This document shows, one piece after another, positions 11,741 to 22,160 of a stretch of 64,000 nucleotides of DNA (positions within the stretch are counted from its first letter, which is position 1; each line of letters opens with the position of its first letter). Under the pieces are notes generated by a model, which ran no database searches, was not told the origin of the DNA, and was given only the letters and a program-made list of their open reading frames with translations. This stretch comes from Shiraia sp. slf14. Its lineage: Eukaryota; Ascomycota; Dothideomycetes; Pleosporales; Shiraiaceae. Location: NCBI GenBank assembly GCA_000498155.1, contig AXZN01000022.1, positions 1 through 64,000 of the forward strand, written 5' to 3'. The position numbers and the translations under genes are program-made.

Positions 11741-12342
11741 GCTTATCCATCCATCAGGTTTCGCTTCCTCCGCGATTGGGTGGGAGTTGTATAGGCCTTC
11801 AAGAGGCGATGTTGTTTGGGTCGAAGCTAGAGGTGATGAGATGATGGTTCGTGACGAGCGCTGACAATTTCGTCAGTACTTCGTGAATAACTGCTCACTG
11901 GAGACTCCTGGGTGAAGATGTTACCACTATCGGTGAAGGATAGAGAATAGAAGGTTTCTCTAATTAATATATCCTCATTCCCATTCCCATTCATATTCCA
12001 TTATCTGCCCGTCCTGCCCATATTAAGTTGTAACATCGCCAATTGCCACCAACTTCTCAATCCGCAACCCCAACGAGGCTCTCATTTGAGCGTAATTCAC
12101 TACAATCCCCACACCGCTCACCTACCCGCACTGCCTAATTTCATTCACAAACATCCCACCCCCGTGACTCACCCAACCTACCTCTTTTGATTTCTCTTCA
12201 CACGGGCCTACTGCCCCTCGTCCTTAAATACAGCCTCACCCACCCCACCCCGTCCATCTCCACACTTCAATTCCAACGCCCCCATCCCCACCCAAGAAAC
12301 GACCCACGCAACAACATCAGCCCCACGCCAACCCCACTGACA
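11741..12342. other. spacer and promoter of small secreted protein 2
   Basis: C-rich on the plus strand from about 12030. Holds the TGACTCACCCAACC block at 12165-12178 and a TTAAATA element near 12222. The last 120 nt align by eye with the leader of the third family gene. Confidence 0.55.
12165..12178 (+). promoter_or_regulatory. TGACTCA (AP-1/Gcn4-like) promoter block, copy 1
   Basis: TGACTCACCCAACC, 178 nt before the start of small secreted protein 2; the identical 14-mer occurs before protein 3. TGACTCA is the core bound by yeast Gcn4 and related bZIP factors (Yap1 prefers TTACTAA or TGACTAA). Binding here is inference. Confidence 0.5.
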
Positions 12343-12768
12343 ATGCACTTCCCCATCCTTCTCTTCACTGTCGTGCTGTCTATCAGCGGCCTCGCTTCCG
12401 CAAACTACAAGCGCCCGCCCCCGAAGTGCACCCAGGACCCTTGCAACGATCCGGGAAAGGTTTTGTGTTTGCTTGACGGGCGTGCGGCGCAGTGTAAGAA
12501 TGGGTGTTGGACTATTATTCTTGATGAGTTTAATCATCCTGTTCTCGGTACGTTGGTCTTTTATAGTGTTTCTTTTCTTGCTGTTGGAGTTATGGAGTGG
12601 ATTCTGTTGGGGTGGGCTTTGTGGATGAGAGAAAGAGAAAGATCTATATGCTAACCATTTGCGCATGTAGGTATCGGAGGATGCAAAGACCTGAGTGATA
12701 AGGGCGACAGCGAGAAGGTTGAGGTCATTCAGGTGGAGGGAGAGAAGGTTATGGCTGTAGCTTTGTGA
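12343..12768 (+). CDS. small secreted cysteine-rich protein 2
   Basis: Exons 12343-12547 and 12671-12768; the 123-nt intron is phase 1 (GTACGT...ATGTAG). Product 100 aa: signal peptide of about 20 residues ending ASA, then KRPPPK and the scaffold C29-x4-C34-x7-C42-x8-C51-x3-C55-W-x16-C73, followed by a charged, Cys-free tail. It shares with protein 3 PC-[ND]-[DE]-P, DGRAxQC and GCW, the Cys spacing, the intron position just before the last Cys, and tail wording (EK-V/G-E...GxKV). Wobble bases are mostly C before about 12455 and mostly T or G after it. Function unknown; extracellular by signal peptide. Confidence 0.85.
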
Positions 12769-13399
12769 GCAAGCTTCTCTCATGTGATGAGCTCCTAAGC
12801 TTTTCGTTGGAATTGGAATAGAGATAGGAGGGAAGAGAAGGCTGGAATTCTATATGGCTTTTTACTTTCTCTCTTTTTCGCTTCCACAAGACATTGAAGG
12901 TATACTCCTGCTGCTAAGAACGAAGTGGTCAAATCACTCTAGAACATTCAAATCTCCATTACCATTATATGTCTGCCACTCTGCCTTGCTCTATCAATTT
13001 TCAATGTGTGAAATTGCCAATCACGACACATCTCACAATCTACGTCCCCATTAGATCCTCAGCCAGCCCCAATTAACCACAAACTCTCACATACTCAGCA
13101 CTCACCAGCCTCACCTTCCATCAACCCCTCCCAATGCACAGATCTCTCACCCACCCTCATGACTCACCCAACCCAACCCACCTCTCCTAACTCCCAACTC
13201 CTAACTTCTGACTCCTCCTCCCCAACCCCCCGTTCCCTCGCCCATAAATACCCCAACCCCAACCCACCTCTCATCACCCGCCCATCCCCACACTTCATTC
13301 CAACACCTTCATCTCCGCAAGAGACCCACACTACAACACCACCACCACCATCAAACAACAACACCTTCATCAAACCACCCACCCACCCACCCACCAAAA
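12769..13399. other. spacer and promoter of small secreted protein 3
   Basis: From about 13060 the plus strand is extremely C/A-rich (CCCAACCC and CCACC runs). Holds the second TGACTCACCCAACC block (13160-13173) and a CATAAATA element near 13241. CCACACTTCA-[A]-TTCCAAC in the leader is nearly identical to the one before protein 2. Confidence 0.55.
13160..13173 (+). promoter_or_regulatory. TGACTCA (AP-1/Gcn4-like) promoter block, copy 2
   Basis: Exact repeat of the 14-mer TGACTCACCCAACC seen at 12165, here 240 nt before the ATG of protein 3. It could be retained by descent from the duplication, by selection, or both. Confidence 0.5.
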
Positions 13400-13823
13400 A
13401 TGCGCCTCCCACCCCTCACCCTCACCCTAACCATCCTCCTCTCCATCCTCTTCTTCACAGCCCTCACATCCGCCAAACGCCCCCACAAGCCCAAACCCAA
13501 ACCCAAACCCACGCCGCCACCCAAGCCAAAATGCGACCTCGGCCCTTGCGACGAACCGGAGAAGATAAAGTGCGTGGATGACGGGCGCGCGGTGCAGTGT
13601 CTGCAGGGGTGTTGGGGGTTTATGAGGGATGAGAGTGGGGGGTTTGTGTATGGTATGTTGTTGTTTGCTTCTTTCTTCTTTTTGGGGGGTTTGGGTGAGG
13701 GGATATGAGGGATGAGGATATAAGGGTGTGCTAATGAATGTTCGTGTGTGTGTAGGTATGTGCAATGAAAAGAGGGGTGAGAAGGGGGAGATGGAGGGAG
13801 GGAAGGTTGTGGTTGTGGATTAG
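13400..13823 (+). CDS. small secreted cysteine-rich protein 3
   Basis: Exons 13400-13652 and 13756-13823; the 103-nt intron (GTATGT...TGTAG) is phase 1. Product 106 aa: Leu/Thr-rich signal peptide (about 1-25), a Lys-Pro repeat linker at about residues 26-44, then C45-x4-C50-x7-C58-x8-C67-x3-C71-W-x14-C87 and a short Glu/Gly/Lys tail ending VVVVD. It is the closest paralogue of protein 2: same Cys spacing, intron phase and position, and promoter elements. The Lys-Pro linker is an addition relative to protein 2. Codons switch from C-ending to G/T-ending near 13560. Function unknown. Confidence 0.85.
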
Positions 13824-14362
13824 TGGGCGAGTTTAATGCTCGGGGTGAGCTTATGGACTTTCTTTTGGGATAAAAATTGGGAGGGAAAGGTCGGAGTTCT
13901 GGATGATTTGCTTCTGGGTGACAAGTCTGAGGGCAATTGCTATATGGTTTGGAAAGGACATGTGATGTATGTTCTAGAGTCCTAGATATGGCAGTCTCAC
14001 CTTAACTCAACATGGAGACTCTTCTACCTACTCATCATAATAACGATCAAAGAATTATGAAAGAAAGAGAACGGCTTGGATTAACACTTTTCATTACTAA
14101 TGTCAAACTAAGCTGTAGGTGCCATTCTCCGTCAATCATGGCTACCAAAGGAAAAGAAGAACCTCCCAAAGCTAATGGAAGTCATAGAGGGTTATCGTCA
14201 TAAACCTAATGTTACAGGATCTCAGAACTAGCTCGATTCAATCTCCGCAGTCATTCGAATATCGTAGTCTCATATCGTGGAACGTCTGGCACAATTCGAT
14301 GTTACTCGAGCAGGACGTTGATGGTCGATGTATCTCTTTTTCAAAGCGACGGGGCGAACCGT
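13824..14362. other. convergent intergenic region
   Basis: 3' flanks of small secreted protein 3 and the ISH1-like gene. G-rich to about 13840, then AT-rich. A 63-codon frame at 14012-14203 has no recognisable features. Confidence 0.4.
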
Positions 14363-15846
14363 TTACAACTCATCCTTGGCCTTCTTAGAAGCAGAGCTGG
14401 CAGAAGCGGCGGCAGCATTGTATCCCTTGTTAGCGGACTTGGATGCAGCCGATGCAGCACTGGAAGCGGACTTGGCAGCCTCAGAAGAAACGCTAGCGGC
14501 AGACTTGGAGATGGAAGCAGATGACGAAGAAGCGGCCTTAGCAGCAGCTCCGCTCAATGAACTGGCAGAAGCAGCAGCGCGCTTGGAAGCAGAACTGGCG
14601 CTTGATCCGGCAGCGTCGGTGGCAGATACAGCAGAGGCAGAAGCGGCATCGGTAGCAAGACCAATTTGAGCCTTGGCCCAGTTGATCAATCCAGCAAAGC
14701 CATCAGTGGCAGCAGCGTACTGGTTGCCAGCCTTGGTAGTAGCAGCTCCATAGGCAGACTCGACGGTGGCGGAAGCCGAGTCACCGTAAAGGCGGGCACG
14801 GTGCTTGCGAGCAAGAGCAAGGAGCTCATTGCGCTTGGAGCCTTGAGGAACCTTGATGCCGTTCTTGTCAGCCCAGGCCTTGATCTGGCTGTCAGACCAA
14901 GAGTCGAGAAGCGCATCACTGAGGCTTTGTTGAGCAGAGGCAGCAGAGGAGGAGACTTGAGCATATGCACTCTTAGCATTCAAGCTGGCAAGACGAGATT
15001 GGCGACGGAGACTGGCAATAAGAGAGTCGCGAGTGGTGGGTTGGGGAGCAGGGTAACCACGCTCATCGAGCCAGGCCTTGATGTCAGAGTCAGACCACGA
15101 GGCATAGAGCCATTCGCCGGGGTATGCAGCAGTCTCGCCCAGCTTGTTGGCGGCGGCCTGGTAGTTTTCACGGACGGCCCTGAGAAGCGAGTCGCGTTGG
15201 CGAGGCTGAGGGACAGGAATGCCGTTCTTGTCGGCAAAAGCCTTGAGCTGAGAGTCCGACCAGCTGGTGCTTATTAGTATAGGCTTTACAGGTCGAGATG
15301 ATACGTACGTGTCGAAAATCCAGTCCTTAACACTGGAATAGGCTTGGTTGGCAGACTCCTCAGTCTCAGTCCAGTAGACCTTGACCTGCTGGGCTAAGCT
15401 CTTAACATCCTTCTCGGTGCCCTTCTTTGCCTGCTGACCCTTGAGGGTGAGGTAATTCTGCAGAGTCTGTGCATCCCAGCTGTGGTAGGGAGTGACAATC
15501 TTGTCATTCCAGTTGGCTTGAACAGTCTTCTGGAGGTTCTTGCGGTCTGAAGGAGAAGGGTGGGGGATGTTGTGATCCGACAGCCAGCGCTCAAGCTCCG
15601 TCTCGTGCCATTTGTCGTAGACTGCATGGTGTTAGTAGATGATTGCTAAACTGCGTGTTCAACTCATGAAGGCTTTTGATGGAAATTTTCGAATGATGAG
15701 AATACCATCTAAAAGACATCCACAACAACAACAGGGAGCAAAAGAAGGGTGTATTCACTATACGCACCAGCCGAGCCAAACCAGCTGTTAGCCGTTGCCT
15801 GAGCGGCCAACGTCACCACAAGGGTGGAAGCAAGGGAAAACCTCAT
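14363..15846 (-). CDS. ISH1/MSC1-domain stress protein with C-terminal KDEL
   Basis: Three exons on the minus strand: 15846-15768, 15621-15309, 15263-14363; 430 aa. An N-terminal signal peptide (about 1-20) is followed by at least four repeats of the Ish1 type: a Trp-Ser/His-x-[DE]-x-[QLED]-L/I-x-x-[WFY] helix, then P-P-x-x-R-[DKN]-x-L. Examples are YDKWHETELERWL, WSDSQLKAFADKNGI, WSDSDIKAWLDERGY and WSDSQIKAWADKNGI. The last ~110 residues are almost only Ala, Ser and Lys, resembling LEA-like amphipathic 11-mers. The protein ends AKDEL, a classic ER-retrieval signal. S. pombe Ish1 is a stress-induced nuclear envelope protein. I infer an ER or perinuclear-space stress protein. Confidence 0.85.
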
Positions 15847-16691
15847 GATGTGTGGAGACCGGATATGTGATTAGTCGTAGTATCGATAGACAAATCGAAG
15901 ACTAGGATGAAGGAGTATAAGGTAGGCGCGACAGTAGTGAAGAGGTGAGGTGGTGAGTGATAGGAAAGGTTTTAAGAGGGGGACAACAATTGCAGGCAAA
16001 AGGCAAGTGGACGTGACGTAGTTTGCACGTTGGAGCAACAGACAAACAAGGTCAAGGGCGCTTGCCCAGTCAATCCACAGCCAATCGACTGACGGGAGAG
16101 CTATGACCACTTGGATCGCGTTTCTGGCCTGCGCGATGGTGAGCTTCATGTCTTCACGTTGTGGCACCACGGTAATGACGCGTAGTAAACAAAGCCTTCC
16201 AGGAGCAACATGAGCTTTTTTTTGGCACACTTTTGAGTTAGTTGATAGTATCCAGTACATTCACATTTGCTAGTAATTTTCAGTCTGACTGCTTGATTAT
16301 GATTGTCTACGCCGCAATGCAGAATTCAGAATCCCATCGCGATTGCGATTTGCGGGGATGGTTCGTGCACCTGACGTCATCCGGCAACGTGCACAAAAAG
16401 TTCTGGACCTCCACTTGTCAGACAGTGCATGTTTCGATGGCGAGTAGAACATAAGCATGGCGACAATATTCTGCAGTATAGCTTGGGAACATATCAATTG
16501 TATTCATTTTTGTTCTTCTCCTGACCTTATTTGTCTTCACGACAGAAACTGCCCATGGTCGACTTGTCACTTATTTGTCGCCTCTATTTCAGCTACTCGA
16601 CTTCATGTTTGAGTAGACATTAACAAAGTATTCCAGCAAGCTTCACTAATCTTTCCCAGCGCACGTAAGCCTTGAATCTCTCTCCAGATCC
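15847..16691. other. promoter of the ISH1-like gene and 3' flank of the next gene
   Basis: 845 nt. The half next to 15846 should hold the ISH1-like promoter. Several short antisense frames show no domain. AT-rich tracts at 16490-16660. No RNA gene seen. Confidence 0.35.
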
Positions 16692-17159
16692 TCACTTGTC
16701 AACCTGCTCATGTGCCCTGTTCGTCTTGTCCTTCATCTCTTGATTATGCTTCTTAACATCCTCCGACTGGTCCTCCTTCGCAGGCGCCTTCTCGTCTAAG
16801 ATTTTAGGCTGCGCTCCTTTGGTCGACTTGTTATCCTGCTTGGAAGGAGCTTTGTTTGATTGAGGCTCTTTTCCCGAAGAAGAAGAACCTGATGATGATG
16901 ATTTGCTCGAAGTGTCATTGTTGTTAGGCGATGACGAGGACTGTCCTTGCGCAACCTTGGGTGGTGGAGGACCAGGGTGTTCGAGGTGTTCGCTGGGGTT
17001 TTTGCCTTGTTGCTGTGGCTTCTCACCAGCTGGATTACCTGCGCCAGAACCGTAGTCTTGTGTTGCGAAGCGTACTTGCTTATGAGCCCTAGGCGCTGTT
17101 GATAGTACTGGGCGGAAAACCGCTGAGCGCAGTGGTGCGTGTTTCGTAAGAAAACTCAT
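16692..17159 (-). CDS. small Ser/Lys-rich protein, possibly mitochondrial
   Basis: Single exon, 155 aa. The N-terminus (MSFLTKHAPLRSAVFRPVL) is basic, hydroxylated and lacks acidic residues, like a mitochondrial presequence, followed by RFATQDYGSG. Then a conserved-looking NPSEHLEHPGPPPP segment, a Ser/Asn low-complexity middle, and a charged helical tail (SEDVKKHNQEM...RAHEQV). I know similar short proteins in many filamentous ascomycetes, all without an assigned function. Location is inference. Confidence 0.65.
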   Translation of the reverse strand: MSFLTKHAPLRSAVFRPVLSTAPRAHKQVRFATQDYGSGAGNPAGEKPQQQGKNPSEHLEHPGPPPPKVAQGQSSSSPNNNDTSSKSSSSGSSSSGKEPQSNKAPSKQDNKSTKGAQPKILDEKAPAKEDQSEDVKKHNQEMKDKTNRAHEQVDK

Positions 17160-17538
17160 GATTTGATCGTTGGTCTTATTTTTGGAGTAGAAGTTGATTG
17201 GTGTTTGATTGTGTGTTCGAAGTTGTAAGGTGTATAGCTCTGCATTTCACAAACGTGACATCATTACACCATAGGTAGAGCTCCAAGCGAGAGCGCCGCA
17301 ATGCCCTTGGAGCACGTCACTCAAATTCCACAACCGAGCAACTCACTGTCGATCATGCAGGGCTACGAATTTCAACGAAAATCAGATTAATGTTGCGTCT
17401 ATAAAATATCAAAAAAGTGGGTATCTTGCTAGTACACTGCTGCTAATCAGATCAGATATTCCCCCTCGTGTGTATATATGTAGCTGGCGGAGTATATACT
17501 ATACCAACCAATTAATGCAGTTATGTCAATATGTAGCT
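17160..17538. other. intergenic
   Basis: 379 nt between two minus-strand genes: promoter of the gene at 17159 and 3' flank of the RBR gene. AT-rich near 17390-17520; no gene seen. Confidence 0.35.
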
Positions 17539-19685
17539 TTAATCAATGCCAATCATTGTTCCATCGCATCTCCAATCGTCTACCTCCACGTTCCTTGGTG
17601 CGGTGCTAATGGCTTCCTCGTCAACTTGCACATGACTGAGCCATGTTCCTACTCTGTTGGCGCCACGTTTGGTACCATCTCGGGATAGACCAGCCATGGC
17701 CGATGCTGCTGCAGGTGGGGCTCGTGTAGAGACAGGTGCCTCTCGCTGCACAACACGGCGACTGAAGAATGATGCCCTGGGAGCAGAAGGCCGAGAAGTA
17801 GTGCGGGCAGATGTATTTGCTGTTGGCCGCATGGTGTATGAATCATTCATGTGATGTCCCATTGAGTTGCCAACACCATAGACTTGTACAGCTGGGTCAT
17901 TGCGACGTGTTTCGGATGCGGTAGGTGTAGGACTCAAATGAAGTTGAGCTTGCAGGTGAGCAGATAGTTCTTGATCTGCACGGTCGAGGTCACGGTCACG
18001 CCCACTGCGATGGCGATTGCGGGTGCTTGAGCGGCGCGCTAGAGGTGGTGATGGCTCGTCGGGTAACTCAATCACCTCAACAACATCCTCGTGGCGCCGT
18101 GTAGTATATGGAATACCATTCCTGTCATTCAAGCCATCTGTATCTTCAATGTTCTGGTAGTTGAACCACGGGCAGTTGCATGTCTTCCACGGTGCTGCGC
18201 ATACCATGCAGAATTGGGCTGTGCAGCGGCTGTTGTATGTGTTAGAATGAGTTCATTGTGTGGGTTGGCCGTACTCACCAAGTTATGTGGTTGCAGCCCT
18301 CTTTGAGTTCAACCATGGCTTTACAATTATAGCACCTCTGCCAGCCTTCTTCCTTCGCCATCTGTACGAGGCGATTTGTCTCCTCATCTTTTGGACATTC
18401 TCGTCTGGTGTGAAACCTGCTGTTGCAGAGCACACACACCTTGGTATTACAGGTGCTACAACGGGCGTATTTTCGCCCATACGTGAGGTCCATTCTTATT
18501 TTGGATGGCTTAATCCATTGGCCACAACCTTTATTTGGGCAATACAGCCGGTTGGCGGTCGTATACTCTTGATATTTTTTGTTCCACAATATCTTGAATT
18601 TATCGTCGAATAATCGATCTGCGTACTTCAAAGGAATATGCTCCGTGGTGCAGCATCGAGGTGGCATGTGTTGTGGGTCCTGTACTGAAAGTGTGAATTG
18701 GCGTTTGAGGCAGGAGTGGCACATTCGATGTCCACATGCAAGTTTGACCGTCTTGTGAACCGGTAATTCATCGTTCATACATACCAAACAGTCGACCCTG
18801 AGCATATTAGTATGAAGTTTATTTCAGGTGAACTGTGACTTACATCTGCGCTTCTCGGTGGATAGCAGCGGAGCTCATACGAGGGGAGGGTCGAGCAAAA
18901 AGGTTTGCGAAGAGGCCTCCGGTACTTCTGCGCGCAACATCCCGTGTTGAGTGCGTTCGCGAGATGGGTGGAGGAGAAACAGGTGACTTGACAGCACTTG
19001 AACGTCGCACATTTGACGGCCTCGTGGTAGTATAGGCCCTGGCGGGTTCACGTGCAGACATGCTCCTACACTAGATTAGCATTACTCATGACAGTACATG
19101 CCATTCTTCCTACCTGCTCAATTTAGGAATCTCCACCCTGCGAACCGATGCAGATCCGGAGCCCGATCGTGGCGTATAGGCTGTTCGACTCGAAGAGCCC
19201 CCTTCATCACTCCTCTTGCGCGCAGATGACCTCCTCACATCCACCTCTTCGACAAACCCCCTAGACTTGGGCCTGGAATACCCATAGTCGTCGCTCCTGT
19301 CGTCAGGAATCGTCTCCCTCCTCTTGGTCCTTCGAGTGCCATCGCGCCTAAGTTCTCGCTGCGAAGTGCGTGGGAGGTCCTTGGTCCTCTCTTGACGAAT
19401 TTCGCGCACCATCGGGTCGTGTTCGCGATGGCGGTCGCTGCTGGGTGTGGCGTACGACTCTCGTCGTGCTCTCAGTTCGTCAATGTCGAGCTCGGCCTCT
19501 CGCCTGGCATCATCTGCTCGACGGCGTTCTCTGCGCTCGCGTCTGGCGGCGTCGGGGTCGTCGGCGTACTCGCGGTGTTTGTGGCGACGGCGGTGTCTGC
19601 GGTCGCGGTCGTCATCTGAATATTGGGGGTCGTCTGGGTATCGTGTGCCACGCTCAGGGCGGGCTCTAGCCATGCCCAGGGCCAT
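17539..19685 (-). CDS. RBR-type (RING1-IBR-RING2) E3 ubiquitin ligase
   Basis: Four exons on the minus strand: 19685-19114, 19065-18844, 18797-18279, 18229-17539; 2004 nt, 667 aa. The N-terminal ~260 residues are Arg/Asp/Ser-rich and probably disordered. RING1 starts at C268 (DCLVCMND...ACGHRMCHSC). The IBR follows (LYCPNKGCGQWI...CSTCNTKVCVLC...H). RING2 has RCYNCKAMVELKEGCNHITCRC, then FCMVC and CNC. By analogy with parkin and HHARI, the Cys of EGCNH (about residue 433) should be the catalytic thioester Cys. Splicing at 18279/18229 makes the CRC pair; reading through would lose it. The C-terminus is Ser/Arg/Pro-rich. Substrate unknown. Confidence 0.9.
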
Positions 19686-20340
19686 GCAGGACTATATCAG
19701 CTGCAGGACTGCCAGCCTGTGTGGTCACAGGCTCTGGCAGACACTTAGGCAGCTGTGCAGGACGAGGCAACCGGTGGGGAGGGTTCGGTGGAGAGGTGCA
19801 GAGGGCGTGACGGCGACTGGCAGCGTCTCTCAACGCACACCAGACAGACGCTGACCACTCGCACGGGGCATGCTGTCGGCGGTGAGAGAGTGCAGGCGAA
19901 CGGGGTACCTGTTGATCAGAGTGTTTCCCCAGCCCGCCTCTCAGGGTTCTTCGCTACTGTTAGCGGCGGCAGGGCTTGCGACTTGGGCGGGCGTCAGGCG
20001 GCGAATCGACTGGCTGCTGGGCGCTGGCTGCCACCTCACGCCCGTCTCAGCGTCGTGCAGATGATGTCCTCCCATGCCTGCTGAGCAAACTGCTGCTGCT
20101 GTTGTCTTCTCCGCATGCAGTGTTGCGTAACCAGCTGCGAGCAATGGGGCCATTGGCCAAATGTACCCTCGCCTCTCCAAGCGTCCCCTTCGGGCTGCGA
20201 TGCTGAGCTGCGTTTCGCTGGGGGGAAAAGATGACTCGCCACAGATATGCGATTGGTATATTGCGACAAAAAAAAAGAAGACCCTACTTGGGCAATGCCA
20301 CAGCGCCCAACTGCGAGCCCTATATTTGCACAGTGCTTGC
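19686..20340. other. intergenic; promoter of RBR ligase
   Basis: 655 nt, moderately GC-rich, upstream of the RBR gene and downstream of the ZRG17-like gene. A (A)9-rich run lies near 20269. Several short overlapping frames on both strands show no homology I recognise. Confidence 0.35.
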
Positions 20341-21830
20341 TTAGTCCTTCTCCAGTGTGATCTGGGTCGACACCTCCCATTTTTGTCCTCCACTGCCGTA
20401 CCCACCCCCTAATCGGTTCCGTACCATGCTGCCAACCCGATCGCGAAGGCGTCCAATTTCCTCCAAATTTCGCACCCGGATTTTCAGATTGGCTTGACAC
20501 AGACCGTAATGAACCTGCCAGAACTTTGCCTCCTCCACTGTGCTCACGGCTGGGTCGGTCTCCAGGTCGTAGATGACATCCGATACCCCAGCTCCTGAGT
20601 AGGACATTAACAACATCTTGCCCAACGTCCACCCCTGGACCCACCCTAGTGCCACCATGGCAAAAGCCACAGAGAACGACAGTGTTCGGTCCAGCCAAAC
20701 GTACATTTGAATGCTCAAAAGTGGCAGAAGCAGGAGAAGTGCAGAACACGACAGCGTCAGGAAATGGGAAGGGTTGCTGAGAACTGACGGCAGATTGGCA
20801 ATAGCACTCAGTCGCATGACCTTGCCAATGCGAGCATGATTTTTGAGTAAGACAGCCGACACCAATGTTGAGATGATGCCGCTGAGAGCAGCAAGATCGA
20901 TGCTGCCAGGAGAAACGCGTTCATGTGCGTCTGCGTGATGTGCGTGGTGTCCACCTGTGTTCTCCAAAGCATGCGTGAGGCCATGCGATATGAGGTCCAA
21001 GCCCATGAAGAGCAAGCCAACAGACATTCCAAGGCCTGCAATCACTTCCAGTCTCTCGAAACCAAATGGGTGTCGTATACTAGAGCGCTTCCAAACTTCG
21101 AAATTGGAGCCAATATCCACGGCTACGCACAAAAACGCTCCTAGCGCATCATAGAATATCAAGCGAGACAACACAGTGAGTGCCAGAGATTCGTGAGCGC
21201 CCCATTGTACAAGCCCTGCTACAACCAAGTGACAAAAACACCATGCTAACCGAAGCTTTTGGTCTTTCGACATGGAAGAACGGTATTCTTTGAAGGTGGG
21301 TATTGGAAGGGAAGCAGGAAGTTGGAGAGGAGCGCGTGGGGCAGGCTCAAGGAATATCTGGTGAGAGACACTGCTGTGCTTGTATTTGTGGCCTCGTCTC
21401 CGGCCAACGTCCTACAATTGTTAGACATGAGCCACACCTAGTTCTAGACATTACGTACATTCTTGTTGCCTTGAGGTCGACCGGGCGCATAACTAACAGG
21501 CTGAAAATTGAATGGGTTGCGAGGGTTATCTGAGGTATCGGTGTCGTTGACGCCACTGCCACTCGCTGGAGTATATGGGAAGGTTGCGCTCGAAGGTGTG
21601 TATAGTGCGGGCGTTGCTCGTTGCGATACTGAATCACTAGGGCCGAGGCTCGCATACTGTTTGACAGGGAATGTTGCAGACATTGGCGATAGAGTATTGG
21701 ACTGGTAACCCGCGAACCCAGGCGCAAGCTCGCCGTCGAGCCCAAGTCCAACAGGTTCGGGCGCATCCTGGTCGTCAGGAGGCGGCGTTGGTGTCCTTGG
21801 GGGGACGGGAAGAGGCATGTTAGAAGCCAT
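20341..21830 (-). CDS. ZRG17: ZRG17-type cation diffusion facilitator protein
   Basis: Exons 21830-21459 and 21411-20341 (minus strand), 480 aa. Residues 1-124 are Pro/Ser/Thr-rich and cytosolic-looking. Exon 2 opens with GRRRGHKYKHSSVSHQIFLE, then about six TM helices. CDF hallmarks are FYDALGAFLCVAVD and HPFGFERLEVIAG. The usual HxxxD zinc site of TM2 is absent, as in the ZRG17 branch, which in yeast works as a heteromer with Msc2 to supply zinc to the ER and early secretory pathway. A His-rich loop (GGHHAHHADAH, about residues 277-287) and a C-terminal CTD-like domain (VHYGLCQANLKIRVRN) follow. Divergent from the two-TM gene at 22161. An alternative in-frame ATG lies nine codons upstream. 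Confidence 0.82.
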
Positions 21831-22160
21831 TGTCGCGCAGTAGAGAGTGACAGGCAAAGGAATGGCTGTTGGGAGAATATCGCAACAAAGACAAAGACGG
21901 TATGGAGAACCCCAGACCCCAGGGTGGAAGGTGGAGGGGAGGCTGAGGTGTGCCTTCCCTATTGAGATGGGCTGTTCTTCGGTAGAATCTTACAGCCAAT
22001 CAGCGTCCGACTTGGCCGCATGCAAGGAACCCGTCCGCGACAAGACGCTACGCCTCGCCGTTGCTGATAGATTGCGACGAAACATGACAGGTCTGGCCTG
22101 ATAGCCGTGGGATTATCCGCGAAGAGCCTCATTCATGGGACCGACAGGATTGCGTGAACC
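21831..22160. promoter_or_regulatory. divergent promoter region
   Basis: 330 nt separate the start codons of the ZRG17-like gene (minus) and the two-TM gene (plus), so both promoters must sit here. It contains CCAAT on the plus strand near 21995 (AGCCAATCAGC). Coregulation is possible but not shown. Confidence 0.45.

Noticed and set aside
12208..12783. 191-codon minus-strand frame
   Set aside because: Antisense to small secreted protein 2, spanning its promoter, exons and intron; no signal peptide or motif.
13159..13581. 140-codon Pro/Thr/His-rich plus-strand frame
   Set aside because: Begins inside the promoter of small secreted protein 3 and overlaps its exon 1 in another frame; produced by the C-rich sequence.
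14363..15263. Large plus-strand frames over the ISH1-like gene (for example 14666-15277)
   Set aside because: Antisense shadows created by the Ala/Ser-rich coding sequence; the minus-strand protein has signal peptide, repeats and KDEL.
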